NCBI GenBank assembly: GCA_031315915.1
Contig: JALDRK010000027.1
Span: 1-50,533 of the forward strand
DNA length: 50,533 nucleotides
Source of the DNA: Nitrospirales bacterium
GTDB taxonomy: Bacteria; Nitrospirota; Nitrospiria; Nitrospirales; UBA8639
Reading direction: 5' to 3'
Part shown: one piece after another, positions 1 to 8,415 of the stretch
How positions within the stretch are numbered: the first letter of the stretch is position 1
How the letters are laid out: every line of letters starts with the position of its first letter
Program-made: the position numbers and the translations under genes
Notes under the pieces: model-generated
What the model was told of the DNA's origin: nothing
Seen by the model: the letters and a program-made list of their open reading frames with translations, nothing else
Databases searched by the model: none

Positions 1-236
1 ACTTCTTCATCATGGACCGTGAAATAGAACATTTCCGGAGTGGAGCCCGGCATGGCCACCATCGCTAAGTCCCCTTCCCATGTTTTGCAAAGCCAGCCCT
101 TCTTGGAAAGTTTCTGCACCCAACCCGCCCGCTCACCTGTCGAATAACTCCAAGTCAGCATACTCCAGATGTAAACCGCAAACAGAAGAGGCAGCACGAT
201 TATCAACGCGAATAGAATTTTTCCGTTCTTTCCCAC
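1..236 (-). CDS. Conserved small membrane-anchored protein (partial, runs off window start)
   Basis: Reading from a GTG at 236, the frame stays open to the window edge (78 codons). It begins with a hydrophobic segment (residues about 6-27) and continues with a conserved stretch containing YSTGERAGWVQKLSKKGW and CKTWEGDLAM, then a segment ending in FYFTVHDEE. I recognise this as a widespread short family of membrane-anchored proteins, often mislabelled '6-phosphogluconate dehydrogenase'; nothing here resembles that enzyme and the function is unknown. There is no ATG in frame between the upstream stop and this GTG; an AAGGAA lies about 8 nt before it. The C-terminus lies outside the window. Confidence 0.72.
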   Translation of the reverse strand, partial: MGKNGKILFALIIVLPLLFAVYIWSMLTWSYSTGERAGWVQKLSKKGWLCKTWEGDLAMVAMPGSTPEMFYFTVHDEE

Positions 237-572
237 GTTCTTTTCCTTATCATCGGTGCGGGGACAGTCATACCCGATTCGATCGAAGGAATCATCTTCA
301 ACCTGAGTCGGGATTCACGATTATCAGCAGTGTACAGCGGAAAATCAACCGTGCCAGGATTCCGCATAATCTCCTGATTGGTCATGATCGCCGTAAAAGT
401 ATCGGCACAACGAGCGGGAGACTGATAGAACGTTTACGAAAGCCGGGGTCCCAGACTATAATTCTTGAATTCACAATGAATGGTAGGGGCCTGTCTAGGG
501 AAATAGTGTTCCCGTGTACAGGCAAGGATCGGAGCCAGGATTTACAAAGACAGGCAATCATTCTCTTGACGG

Positions 573-578
573 TATAAT
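573..578 (+). promoter_or_regulatory. Possible -10 box upstream of the DUF3015-like lipoprotein gene
   Basis: A perfect TATAAT sits 30 nt before the ATG at 608, with a strong AAGGAGGAGG ribosome-binding site between them. No good -35 box is seen at 17 nt spacing, so this is a weak call. The rest of 237-607, between two divergent genes, shows no convincing coding frame. Confidence 0.3.
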
Positions 579-607
579 AGATCTCTTTTTCAAGGAGGAG
601 GCAGACG

Positions 608-1015
608 ATGACAAGCATGAACATGTGGCATGAAATCTCTCCCCCAATCGCACTCGTGATTGCGCTTTCATTCTCGACATTCGGGTGTACCGTCACGGAA
701 ACGATTAATGATTTTCTCTCGTCCACAACCCCGGGAGATTGGTACACCGGCGAAGGGTTGATTAAGGAAGAGTACAAACCCCATGTGTTCGTGGCCAACA
801 ATTTGGATAATCTCAAAACCGATTTGGCCCGAGGCCAGGGAGAATATTTGACCTCCCTCACGACGCTCCTGCATGTGCCATCCGATCGTCAATCTCAATT
901 TTTTTCCCATGTCCAACGCCATTATGCCGGCATGGCCGAGGAGCGGCATCACATGCGGGTCACAGAGACTCTCATAGCTCTCTCCCGACCGTTCAAAGAA
1001 ACCACGCGCAGTTAA
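608..1015 (+). CDS. DUF3015-like lipoprotein
   Basis: The 135-residue product has an N-terminal hydrophobic segment ending in a lipobox-like FSTFGC (Cys about 27), so it is probably a lipoprotein, although the segment before it is long. The C-terminal half (about 57-115: FVANNLDNLKTDLARGQGEY, then LTTLLHVP and FFSHVQ) resembles the conserved part of the DUF3015 family, periplasmic proteins of unknown function. The start is well supported by an AAGGAGGAGG site ending about 8 nt upstream of the ATG. The gene stands alone, with non-coding stretches on both sides. Confidence 0.72.
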   Translation: MTSMNMWHEISPPIALVIALSFSTFGCTVTETINDFLSSTTPGDWYTGEGLIKEEYKPHVFVANNLDNLKTDLARGQGEYLTSLTTLLHVPSDRQSQFFSHVQRHYAGMAEERHHMRVTETLIALSRPFKETTRS

Positions 1016-1706
1016 AAATTCTTCACGAGAAAAGCTGCATATCTCGAAGGAGCCTGCCTGACCGAGAGGGATTCCTCCGCGATCCGATCCTCTCCCTTCA
1101 TGCAGTTCCGTAGGAAGGGAAGGCTGAATAGGTCACCACTCAACGAGTGGCCTCCTCGAGCAGTGACTGCGGGATTCCCGGCCAGAGCGAGAACCAGTCA
1201 ACCACAAGCTGCATGTATTTTCGCAACAATGATTCGAGACTTGGTTGAACTTCTCATTGCTTTTTGCCTACGAGAGTTGCCGTCTCCAGCGCCGATTTCG
1301 CTTTTTGAAGCTACCGGTTCCAGCGGCTAGGATCGTTCATGGAATAGCGATGGGAATTTGATCGTTTTTCCAAGGTAAGCTTGGCAGGAGGAACTTCTTC
1401 GAATACTTCTACTCCTAGGAAAAAGGCATGAATCTTACCGAGAGGTACCAAAATGGGTAAACTCCTCGATAATAAAATCAGTGCGAATGGGAATACCGGG
1501 CTCGGTTTCCTATGATGTATCTGTTCCAACCGTTCGTCTGCGGGCCCTGAATCGGCATTCAGTCATTCGGAAAGAAGAAGACAGCAGGCAGAGAAGAAAA
1601 TTACCTCAAGCAAACCGGAGGACATTTACAGGGGTTGCGGGATCTTTTTGAGGATAGGTGACGTTATTCTGAGGAACTGGGCATTTGTACAACCGCTTAG
1701 AGAATA
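1016..1706. other. Long gap without a recognisable gene
   Basis: About 690 bases downstream of the DUF3015-like gene. Short open frames occur on both strands, but none has a ribosome-binding site, signal peptide or family-like composition. A small hairpin (CCACTC-AAC-GAGTGG, near 1136-1150) is the only structure noticed. Confidence 0.5.
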
Positions 1707-1751
1707 CTGCCGGAACTCGTTCCTTCGGTTAAAGCAGGAAAGTTCCGGCAG
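1707..1751 (-). terminator. Stem-loop just downstream of the WYDS-repeat gene
   Basis: Perfect 11-bp inverted arms, CTGCCGGAACT (1707-1717) and AGTTCCGGCAG (1741-1751), are separated by 23 nt. They lie 13 nt past the stop of the minus-strand gene at 1765, where a terminator is expected. The trailing sequence on the minus strand is not a strong T-run, so it may be a weak or factor-assisted terminator or an mRNA-stabilising hairpin. Confidence 0.55.
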
Positions 1752-1764
1752 ATTCAGATTCACG

Positions 1765-2196
1765 TCAATTACTTGTGGGCCATCGTTTCCATTCCTTGGC
1801 TTGCGAATCGTACCACCAATTCGGTCCGCTATGGAGCTTTTTGTAACAATCCAACGTCATCTTCTTATCTTGGTTGTGCCACAATTTCTCTTCTTTGGCT
1901 TGCGAATCATACCACGAATACGGCCCGCCCGTGAGCTCATGGTGTTCTTCTAAAGTCTCCACGTTGGTTTTTGACGGCCACTGTTTCCATTCTTTCGCTC
2001 GCGAATCGTACCACCATTCGGAGCCGTCCAAATGATTTAACTTCTTGTGGGCCTCCAAGGTCAATTTCCCGTTATTGTCAAAGAGCTCCGGATGTCTCTG
2101 GCAATAATCTTGGTTCTGATTTTGGGCCAATACGTCGGATACAACGAAACCGCAAGTCAAAAAGATGAAGGCGGCAATTCCTCTTGTAATGTTCAT
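1765..2196 (-). CDS. Secreted protein with three WYDSxAKEWK repeats
   Basis: The 143-residue product has a typical signal peptide (MNITRG, hydrophobic core, cleavage near VLA-Q at about 24). The rest is mainly three copies of a 33-residue repeat, each with a TLxxHKKL-like segment followed by WWYDSxAKEWKxWP; the middle copy has drifted (SWYDSQAKEEKLW). The unit is rich in Trp, Tyr and Lys. An upstream in-frame start at 2247 exists, but the ATG at 2196 follows an AGGGAGA site and gives a clean signal peptide. I recognise no family. Repeated aromatic/basic modules in a small periplasmic or surface protein would suit binding to a polymer or wall component, but that is only a guess. Confidence 0.75.
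   Translation of the reverse strand: MNITRGIAAFIFLTCGFVVSDVLAQNQNQDYCQRHPELFDNNGKLTLEAHKKLNHLDGSEWWYDSRAKEWKQWPSKTNVETLEEHHELTGGPYSWYDSQAKEEKLWHNQDKKMTLDCYKKLHSGPNWWYDSQAKEWKRWPTSN
1777..2064 (-). repeat. Three in-gene tandem repeats, 99-bp period
   Basis: The WYDSxAKEWKxWP-coding blocks lie at 1975-2016, 1876-1917 and 1777-1818, exactly 99 bp apart. Each is preceded by a TLxxHxxL-coding segment. The DNA keeps a shared core (GGCTTGCGAATC in two copies, CGCTCGCGAATC in the third), pointing to internal duplication with moderate divergence. Confidence 0.8.
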
Positions 2197-2560
2197 CTCA
2201 GATCTCCCTGTAAAGATACCTATATAACGGCAAATTGAAAGGATCAAATATGTTCAATTATGAATAACCAACTCGAAAAAATCAATCAGAAAATGAACCC
2301 GGAAGACACTTCAGCGGCATTCGATTATGCGAAGAGGGAATGACCGACCCATAGGTCTTCGGGAAACAATCCTCCTGCCTCTTACAAGCCGCGCCCAAAA
2401 ACCTTTGCATCAACATCTTGATCTTGATCTTGCGACCAGAAGTTTTCTCGGAAATACCGAACACAGAAAATCTGAAACTCTTGAATTCACATAGATTATT
2501 GATTGTGGCTTCGCCGATGTGTCAGTCTTTCGGAGTCTTCTGCTTCATTCGAAAAGATGA
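2197..2560. other. Non-coding gap
   Basis: About 360 bases between two divergent genes. It probably carries both promoters, but I could not pick a clear -35/-10 pair, and the short frames present look random. Confidence 0.45.
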
Positions 2561-2614
2561 TGTCTACTAGTCGGATGTCGGGTCCACCAAGAGCCAAGAG
2601 GAGGATATCTTTCA

Positions 2615-3658
2615 ATTCCGGCATACGTTCATAAATGGATTTCCTTTCGCGGCGTAACAAAGTGTGTCGGTCTGTTCATCGGAGCCTTCCTGATTGTTGG
2701 AACGGCAACCTGGGGCGCCTTCGCGCTCTCTTTTGACGGTCCGGAACCTGCCACGCTTCAGACGCTTCTTGCCTCAGGCTTTGGGACAGCCAGCCTGGCC
2801 GCTTTGCTGGGCTATTGTACCAAGCGCTTTCGTAGGATTGCCGCCGGTTCGTATGTGAGCCTGTTTCTCATAGTCGTCATCTGGTGGAGCATGATCGAAC
2901 CATCCAACAATCGGGAGTGGCAGCCGGAAGTGGCGGTGCTTCCATACGCCACCTTCGATGGAAATCTGATCACCGTCCACAACATTCGAAACTTTGACTA
3001 CTACACCGAAACCGACTTTACGCCCGCCTATTACGAACGCACGTATGATCTCGGCAAATTGGATTCCGCAGACCTTGTCGCCGCCTATTGGATGGGACCG
3101 ACCATCGCGCACATTTTTCTCACCTTCGGGTTCGGCGACGACCGCCTGGCCGTTTCCATCGAAGCCAGAAAGGAAGCCACGGAAGCATACTCCTCGATCA
3201 AAGGGTTTTTTAAACAGTATGAACTGATCTACATTGTAGGCGACGAACGGGATTTGATCCGTGTCCGGACGAATTATCGGAACGATCCGCCCGAAGAGGT
3301 GTATTTGTATCCTTTGGCCGGATCACCGGAAAACGCCAAACGGGTGTTCCTGGCCTACATGAAGACCATCAACGAACTGCGCGAGCGGCCGAGGTTTTAC
3401 AATACGCTCACCGCCAATTGCACGAATGTGATCTGGATGCATACGCGTTTGAATCCGGGCCATGTGCCATTTTCCTGGAAGATCCTGTTGAGCGGATTTA
3501 CCCCCGCCTACCTTTATGAACAAGGCAAATTGGCCACCAATCTTTCGTTCGAGACGTTGCGGTCTCGTGCCCGCATCAACGAACGGGCCATGCAAGCCGA
3601 TCAAGCTTCGGACTTTTCCCGACTTATCCGCGCCAATCGACCCTTTTCAACCTCCTGA
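2615..3658 (+). CDS. DUF4105 (Lnb N-terminal-like) membrane protein, start codon unclear
   Basis: The protein has two or three N-terminal membrane helices (GLFIGAFLIVGTATWGAFAL; SLAALLGY; YVSLFLIVVIWW), then a soluble domain with YYTETDFTPAYYERTYDL and the NCTNVIWMHTR block typical of DUF4105, a domain related to the N-terminus of the Lnb lipoprotein-modifying enzymes. The family suggests a periplasmic cysteine-dependent activity, but function is not shown. The frame is open from about 2559. It has no ATG, GTG or TTG before a TTG at 2804, which would cut off the first helices. A strong AGAGGAGGA (2597-2605) sits 10 nt before an in-frame ATT at 2615, chosen here. The alternative is an ATG at 2635 in another frame plus a +1 slip near 2665. 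Confidence 0.7.
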   Translation: MPAYVHKWISFRGVTKCVGLFIGAFLIVGTATWGAFALSFDGPEPATLQTLLASGFGTASLAALLGYCTKRFRRIAAGSYVSLFLIVVIWWSMIEPSNNREWQPEVAVLPYATFDGNLITVHNIRNFDYYTETDFTPAYYERTYDLGKLDSADLVAAYWMGPTIAHIFLTFGFGDDRLAVSIEARKEATEAYSSIKGFFKQYELIYIVGDERDLIRVRTNYRNDPPEEVYLYPLAGSPENAKRVFLAYMKTINELRERPRFYNTLTANCTNVIWMHTRLNPGHVPFSWKILLSGFTPAYLYEQGKLATNLSFETLRSRARINERAMQADQASDFSRLIRANRPFSTS

Positions 3659-3859
3659 AAAGCCCACTCCATTCATCAATGGTCATACCATTCAGAACAA
3701 GAACTATGAACCCCTTCCCTCCTCGTTTCATATCCTCTATGCAAGCCGACTGGTGAATGACTTACGAAAATGATCGGTTTCTGCTAGCATCCTTACCCGA
3801 ACAAGGAAAACCGGCTTTTTTTGCTTTCACATTTCACATTCATGCAAGGAGTAGACGGT

Positions 3860-4333
3860 ATGACACGTTTCTTCGTATTTGCCATCGTTGCCGCGATCGT
3901 TGGTTTGACGCCTGTCTATGCGGAAAACGCACAAAACACCAACATGCAAATTCTCATTGATAAGGTGAAAGCGGACAAGAAGTTGCTTATCGCCAGCAAT
4001 ATGGATTTGACCGACCAGGAATCCAAAAATTTCTGGCCGCTGTACGACGGGTATCAAAAAGATTTGGAACAATTGAACCGTCACTTGGGAGAAATAATCG
4101 ACGAGTATGCACAGGCATACAATAAAAATTCCGTATCGGATGACCTCGCCAAAAATCTGATCAACGAAGCGCTCAAGACCGAAGGGGCGGAAGTCAAAAT
4201 GCGGCGGGAATATGCGGAGAAACTGGCCAAAGTCCTCCCCGCGACGAAAGTGGCCCGCTACCTGCAGATGGAAAGTAAAATCCGGGCGGCCATCAAATAT
4301 GACCTCGCGGCCAGCATTCCCCTGGTGTACTGA
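3860..4333 (+). CDS. Periplasmic helical protein, Spy/CpxP-like
   Basis: The 157-residue product has a clean signal peptide (MTRFFVFAIVAAIVG, cleavage near VYA-E). The mature part is almost wholly helical and charged (LIASNMDLTDQESKNFWPLY, YQKDLEQLNRHLGEIIDEY, YAEKLAKVLPATKVARYLQM), the pattern of small LTxxQ/Spy-like periplasmic proteins. The ATG at 3860 follows an AAGGAG by 9 nt; an upstream in-frame start at 3821 lacks this. Spy-like proteins are chaperones or stress proteins; this role is inferred from overall character, not a diagnostic motif. It precedes the 4468-5535 gene by 134 nt. Confidence 0.72.
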   Translation: MTRFFVFAIVAAIVGLTPVYAENAQNTNMQILIDKVKADKKLLIASNMDLTDQESKNFWPLYDGYQKDLEQLNRHLGEIIDEYAQAYNKNSVSDDLAKNLINEALKTEGAEVKMRREYAEKLAKVLPATKVARYLQMESKIRAAIKYDLAASIPLVY

Positions 4334-4467
4334 TTTGTAAAAATTGCCAGTACAACTTTTGAGAGAAAGTTTGTAGTTGGGAATTCACCATGAGTGTCCT
4401 ATTAGATTGTTATGGACCGGACCAAGGCGCGTTTCAACTCAAATGCGTATTAGGAGAAATCACCCGT

Positions 4468-5535
4468 ATGATGCCCGACCTCTTGCACATCTTCAATTCC
4501 CAACACAACAGGGTACCTCCGCTTTTGATGGCTTCTCTGATTGTGTGGTTCGTGTTGGCTCTTGCCCCGCATAGCCATGCATCGGAGATGACGGCCCAGG
4601 AAGTGTTGGAGGCTATACCGTTATCAGACAGTGAGAAGGAGAATTTACAAAACGGCGAAATTGTCCGCTTTACAAGAGAGGAAACGGACGATCGGGAACT
4701 TGCCGTGGGCATGGCCCTGCTGCTCAAGCAAACTCCGGAAAAGGTCAGGGAACTCTTCCTTGACGCCGTCGAATTCCAACTCATCGGGGAGGTCACCGCT
4801 TTCAGCGCAATTAGCGAAAATGGAGCAGAGACCGACCTTTCGAAAATTTCTCTGGAACCCAATGGAGACAAAGAGGCCCGTCGCTACCTTGAAGCCGAAC
4901 CCGGCGAGACCCTCAATCTTAGCAAACAGGAAATTGCGGCTTTTCAAGCCCTCAACCAAAAACTCGGCGATGGGCCGGGGGAAAAACCTGCGGTGGAAGC
5001 CCTTATCCGCCAGAATCTGTTAGCCCGCTATCAGGCGTATCGGACAAAGGGCTTGCTCGGTATTACTCCTTACGAGCGGGGTGACGGAGAACAACGTGAT
5101 TACGGGCAGGAACTTTCCTTAACGACCGAGAACGCAAAGTTTGTGGCCAGGGTTTTTCCTTCCTTTTACAACATTCTGCTTCATTATCCCGCAGGCAAGA
5201 CAAAAGAGCTGCGCGAAAGTTATCACTGGCTGAACATCGATGTGTTTGGCCGCCCGCTGTTGGTCTTGAGCCACCGCATGGGCATCGAGATCGGAGAGGT
5301 GTTTATGGGGGTGGACAGGCATTTTTATGCAAGTCATGATTACAACGGCTTACAGTCGGCCGCAGGACTGCTCCCGGTCAAGGACGGTACGCTGTTGATT
5401 TATCTTTTTCGGATCTCCACCGACCAAGTGGGAGGTTTTGGGTCATCAGCCAAACATCCTATCGCCCGCGGGTTGATGGGCCCCTTTGTCGAAGAACTCT
5501 TTGAAGGCCTTCGGGCGCAAGGGGGCAATAAATAA
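4468..5535 (+). CDS. Conserved exported protein of unknown function
   Basis: The 355-residue product has a hydrophobic N-terminal segment (about 21-36, LLMASLIVWFVLALAP) with a likely cleavage near SHA-S. The soluble part begins MTAQEVLEAIPLSDSEKENL and ends in a compact C-terminal half (FPSFYNILLHYP, YHWLNIDVFGRPLLVLSHR, FRISTDQVGGFGSSAKHP). I see no catalytic motif I can name. An in-frame ATG at 4390 exists, but the ATG pair at 4468 follows AGGAGA at a good distance and fits the signal peptide better. The next gene, a hydrolase lipoprotein, begins 43 nt downstream, so the two may form an operon. Confidence 0.7.
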   Translation: MMPDLLHIFNSQHNRVPPLLMASLIVWFVLALAPHSHASEMTAQEVLEAIPLSDSEKENLQNGEIVRFTREETDDRELAVGMALLLKQTPEKVRELFLDAVEFQLIGEVTAFSAISENGAETDLSKISLEPNGDKEARRYLEAEPGETLNLSKQEIAAFQALNQKLGDGPGEKPAVEALIRQNLLARYQAYRTKGLLGITPYERGDGEQRDYGQELSLTTENAKFVARVFPSFYNILLHYPAGKTKELRESYHWLNIDVFGRPLLVLSHRMGIEIGEVFMGVDRHFYASHDYNGLQSAAGLLPVKDGTLLIYLFRISTDQVGGFGSSAKHPIARGLMGPFVEELFEGLRAQGGNK

Positions 5536-5578
5536 TGCACAGATGGATACTCCTTCTCAACATTGAAGTCTTTTCAGG

Positions 5579-7447
5579 ATGATTCATCTCAGACGCGCAT
5601 GGTTTCGGTTTTTTTTCATTTTTGCTGTCTCCAGTCTGGCCGGCTGTCAAACACCGGTGGGAGTGACTCGCGTCGATTCGGAGACCGTTCATCATCAATT
5701 AACCAGAAATGTCCTCTCCTCCGGAACAATCAGCCCGTATTCCGACAATGTGCTCCACGTCCTGGATCTGACCGATGAATATTATGATAATCCTCAAATG
5801 GCCCTTCAAACGCTCCATGACTTCCTCTTGACCAGTGACCATCGGGCAAGCTATGCGGCGTTCGCATTGGCTGAATTGTCATTCCTGTATGCCAAGAAAA
5901 CCAACCAACCATCATACTATCTGGCCTCGGCACTGTATGCCTATGTCTATCTCTTTCCGGAACATTCGGGAGTCGCTCCAAACTCTTTTGACCCACGGGT
6001 ACGCATGGCGGCAGATTTGTATAATCGCAGTCTGACCTTGGGGTTTATTGCCAAAGATCGTTCCTCCATGCATCTGCAACCGGGCGCCTATCCCCTACCT
6101 TTCGGCACCCTCCAGGTTGAACTTCCTGATGACCGGCTTCAGTGGGAAAACCGAAGACTCACGAACTTCATCCCCGTCGCGGAGTTGGAAGTTCGTGGAC
6201 TCCAGAACCGGTATCGGCAAGCCGGTATTGGGGTCTCTCTGGCAGCCGACCAAGTTCGGTTAGGTCCCGAGGAAGGATTGCAAATTGGCCAAGGCAAAAT
6301 GCCCGTCACCGCATTTATGAGATTGCCTAATCTGACACAACAATTACGGAAGGGGAGCATTCGGGGGGATTGGGAACTGTATAACGCCTATGACCATAAG
6401 ACGGTTCGCATCAACGGGCAGGATGTGCCATTGGAAATTGAGTCTACCTCGGCATTGGCAGCCAGTCTGGCCGAGTCACCGGTCTGGGAACGCGAATTGA
6501 AGGGATTTTTCAGCGGAGATTCGTTGTCGGACCTTTCCGGTCGATTAGGGGCTCTGGAACCGTACCGTCCCGGTCGGATTCCCGTCGTGTTCGTGCACGG
6601 GACCGCCTCCGGTCCGGGAAGATGGGCTGACATGGTCAATGATTTAATCGTTGACTCGTCCATTTATGATCGCTTTCAATTCTGGTTTTTCACCTATGAC
6701 ACCGGCAACCCTATCCTCTATTCGGCGGCGTTGCTCAGGGAGTCCTTGCAGAAAATCGTGGGACACTTGGAGCAAAAGTATCAGGACCCCGTTCTCCAGT
6801 CCATCGTCGTGATCGGACACAGTCAAGGCGGCCTGTTGACGAGACTCACAGCCATCGATACCGGTAACGCATTTTGGGATGCAGTGAGCAACCAACCGCT
6901 TGAAGACATGAAAGTATCCGACCAGACCCGTGACTTACTGAAAAGAAGTCTGTTTATTACCTCCCTTCCATTTGTCAAACGCCTCGTCTTTATTGCCACA
7001 CCGCATCATGGGAGTTACGTAGCCGGAAGCTGGGCCGCCCATCAACTGGCCAAATTCGTCAAGCTGCCCGGTCAGGTGATGTCAGGCATCACAGATCTGA
7101 TGACTCTCAAACTCGATACGCTCAAGCTGAATATACAAGGCCTGCGTTTGGGGAGTGTGTCTGCTATGGAACCGGGAAGTCCCCTGATGAAAGCCCTGGC
7201 TCCGATTCCCCTGGCCCCAGGAACATCCGGCCATTCCATTATTGCCGTGCAAGATGATGGCCCTTTGGAAAACGGTACCGATGGAGTAGTGGCGTATCGG
7301 AGCGCACACCTGGAAGGCATGGAATCGGAACTCATTGTCCATTCGGGCCATTCCTGTCAATCGAACACGCATACCATTCAGGAGGTCCGACGCATTTTAC
7401 TCCTTCACGCTAAAACCCTATGCGAAACCCATACCGTGTGCCGTTGA
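5579..7447 (+). CDS. Alpha/beta-hydrolase lipoprotein (esterase/lipase-like)
   Basis: The 622-residue protein starts with a lipoprotein signal (FAVSSLAGC, Cys 23). The N-terminal 300 residues are of unknown fold, with a helical YYDNPQMALQTLHDFL segment. The C-terminal half is an alpha/beta hydrolase: oxyanion-side strand VVFVHGTASG (about 334), nucleophile elbow GHSQGG (Ser about 414), acidic candidates around DDGPLENGTDG and a late His in IVHSGHS (about 585). Anchored at a membrane, it probably cleaves a lipid or ester in the envelope; the substrate is unknown. It follows the gene at 4468-5535 closely. Confidence 0.8.
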   Translation: MIHLRRAWFRFFFIFAVSSLAGCQTPVGVTRVDSETVHHQLTRNVLSSGTISPYSDNVLHVLDLTDEYYDNPQMALQTLHDFLLTSDHRASYAAFALAELSFLYAKKTNQPSYYLASALYAYVYLFPEHSGVAPNSFDPRVRMAADLYNRSLTLGFIAKDRSSMHLQPGAYPLPFGTLQVELPDDRLQWENRRLTNFIPVAELEVRGLQNRYRQAGIGVSLAADQVRLGPEEGLQIGQGKMPVTAFMRLPNLTQQLRKGSIRGDWELYNAYDHKTVRINGQDVPLEIESTSALAASLAESPVWERELKGFFSGDSLSDLSGRLGALEPYRPGRIPVVFVHGTASGPGRWADMVNDLIVDSSIYDRFQFWFFTYDTGNPILYSAALLRESLQKIVGHLEQKYQDPVLQSIVVIGHSQGGLLTRLTAIDTGNAFWDAVSNQPLEDMKVSDQTRDLLKRSLFITSLPFVKRLVFIATPHHGSYVAGSWAAHQLAKFVKLPGQVMSGITDLMTLKLDTLKLNIQGLRLGSVSAMEPGSPLMKALAPIPLAPGTSGHSIIAVQDDGPLENGTDGVVAYRSAHLEGMESELIVHSGHSCQSNTHTIQEVRRILLLHAKTLCETHTVCR

Positions 7448-7694
7448 TGAATCGCACGCCGTCACCACGATGGGGAACGTCATCTCCTTTTCGAGATGAA
7501 GATTATGGAACTGGCCTATCGAAAAACATGTCAATTTTTGTCCCAATTGGCAATTCCCTGCGTCCATTATTATATACCTAGCTCTGAAGCGAAGGAGTAC
7601 AAACGAGGCTAGGCGAACCGTAAGCGGTCCATATGGAGTATCAACGAACTTCCAACGATGCCTAGGCACAACGACAAACAAGGAGGATCACAGA

Positions 7695-7982
7695 ATGAAA
7701 CTCTTGATGAGCATGGTTGGCGTGGGAAGTCTATTGCTCTGTGGGTGTGCCGAAGTGAAGTACGTGAAAGCCGGCGCAACCGAGGCAGACTTTGAGGCTG
7801 ATAAAGTGGCTTGCCACGATCAACTAATCATGTCCTCAAGCGGGGCGGATCTGGTCAGGGCTCAAATGGGTTCTCCGGCCGGTCGAGGGATAGCCACACA
7901 ATCGGCCAGCGAAACAGCCCGCAGGGATGTTGACCAATGTTTGCGGGAAAAAGGATGGATGCCTCAACCCCAATCAAAATGA
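7695..7982 (+). CDS. Small lipoprotein
   Basis: The 95-residue product has a short signal peptide and a lipobox (LLLCGC, Cys about 19). The mature part has a pair of further cysteines (ACHDQL and DQCLREKGW), perhaps disulphide-bonded, and the C-terminal RDVDQCLREKGWMP phrase seen in many small proteobacterial-type outer-membrane lipoproteins. The AAGGAGG site 8 nt upstream supports the ATG. Function unknown. A perfect 32-bp palindrome follows 32 nt after the stop. Confidence 0.75.
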   Translation: MKLLMSMVGVGSLLLCGCAEVKYVKAGATEADFEADKVACHDQLIMSSSGADLVRAQMGSPAGRGIATQSASETARRDVDQCLREKGWMPQPQSK

Positions 7983-8014
7983 ACGGTGGCCGTAGTCTTG
8001 TCCAGTCACGGCTT

Positions 8015-8046
8015 GGTCTGGTCAAAAGCTAGCTTTTGACCAGACC
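8015..8046. repeat. Perfect 32-bp palindrome, possible terminator
   Basis: The 16-bp arm GGTCTGGTCAAAAGCT is followed immediately by its exact reverse complement, with no spacer. It lies 32 nt after the small lipoprotein gene. As RNA it would fold into a very stable hairpin; the next bases (GGAGAGCTTTCTTT) give a modest T-rich tail, so it may terminate transcription. As DNA it could also be a dimeric protein-binding site. Confidence 0.8.
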
Positions 8047-8415
8047 GGAGAGCTTTCTTTAGTGAGATTATCCTCTCACCCTGTCTTCTCTCACTCATTT
8101 CCATTGAGCAGATGCTAATTGTCTATTTTCCGCCATGCAGCCAACAAACCTACGGCATGTAGGGTACTCGGTTTTCCTCTTTCTTTCTGCGGCATGCACG
8201 CTTCATTCCGGTTATATCGGTCATTCATTAAAACATCCATCTAGACTTCGTTCCAGGTTAAAAAAACAATCCGGTGGACACAGCCTGCTCATCTTCAGCC
8301 GCGGCAGATTGAATCCGGCAGATCCTATAGACCCTCTTTGAGGATGTAACAGCTCAAGGTTGAGAGCTTCCCGTGGAGCAAATGTTCATCCTTTCCCCAT
8401 GCTACAAATCGCGAA
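8047..8415. other. Gap without a convincing gene
   Basis: One short frame (8135-8341, plus strand) begins with a lipoprotein-like FLFLSAAC stretch but has no ribosome-binding site and ends in a low-complexity basic tail; I do not call it. Otherwise nothing is seen. Confidence 0.4.

Noticed and set aside
80..577. Long plus-strand open frame at the window start
   Set aside because: It lies opposite the conserved minus-strand gene (1-236), lacks a ribosome-binding site and has random-looking composition.
8135..8341. Short plus-strand frame with lipoprotein-like N-terminus (FLFLSAAC)
   Set aside because: No ribosome-binding site, and the part after Cys is basic and low in information; not enough to call a gene.
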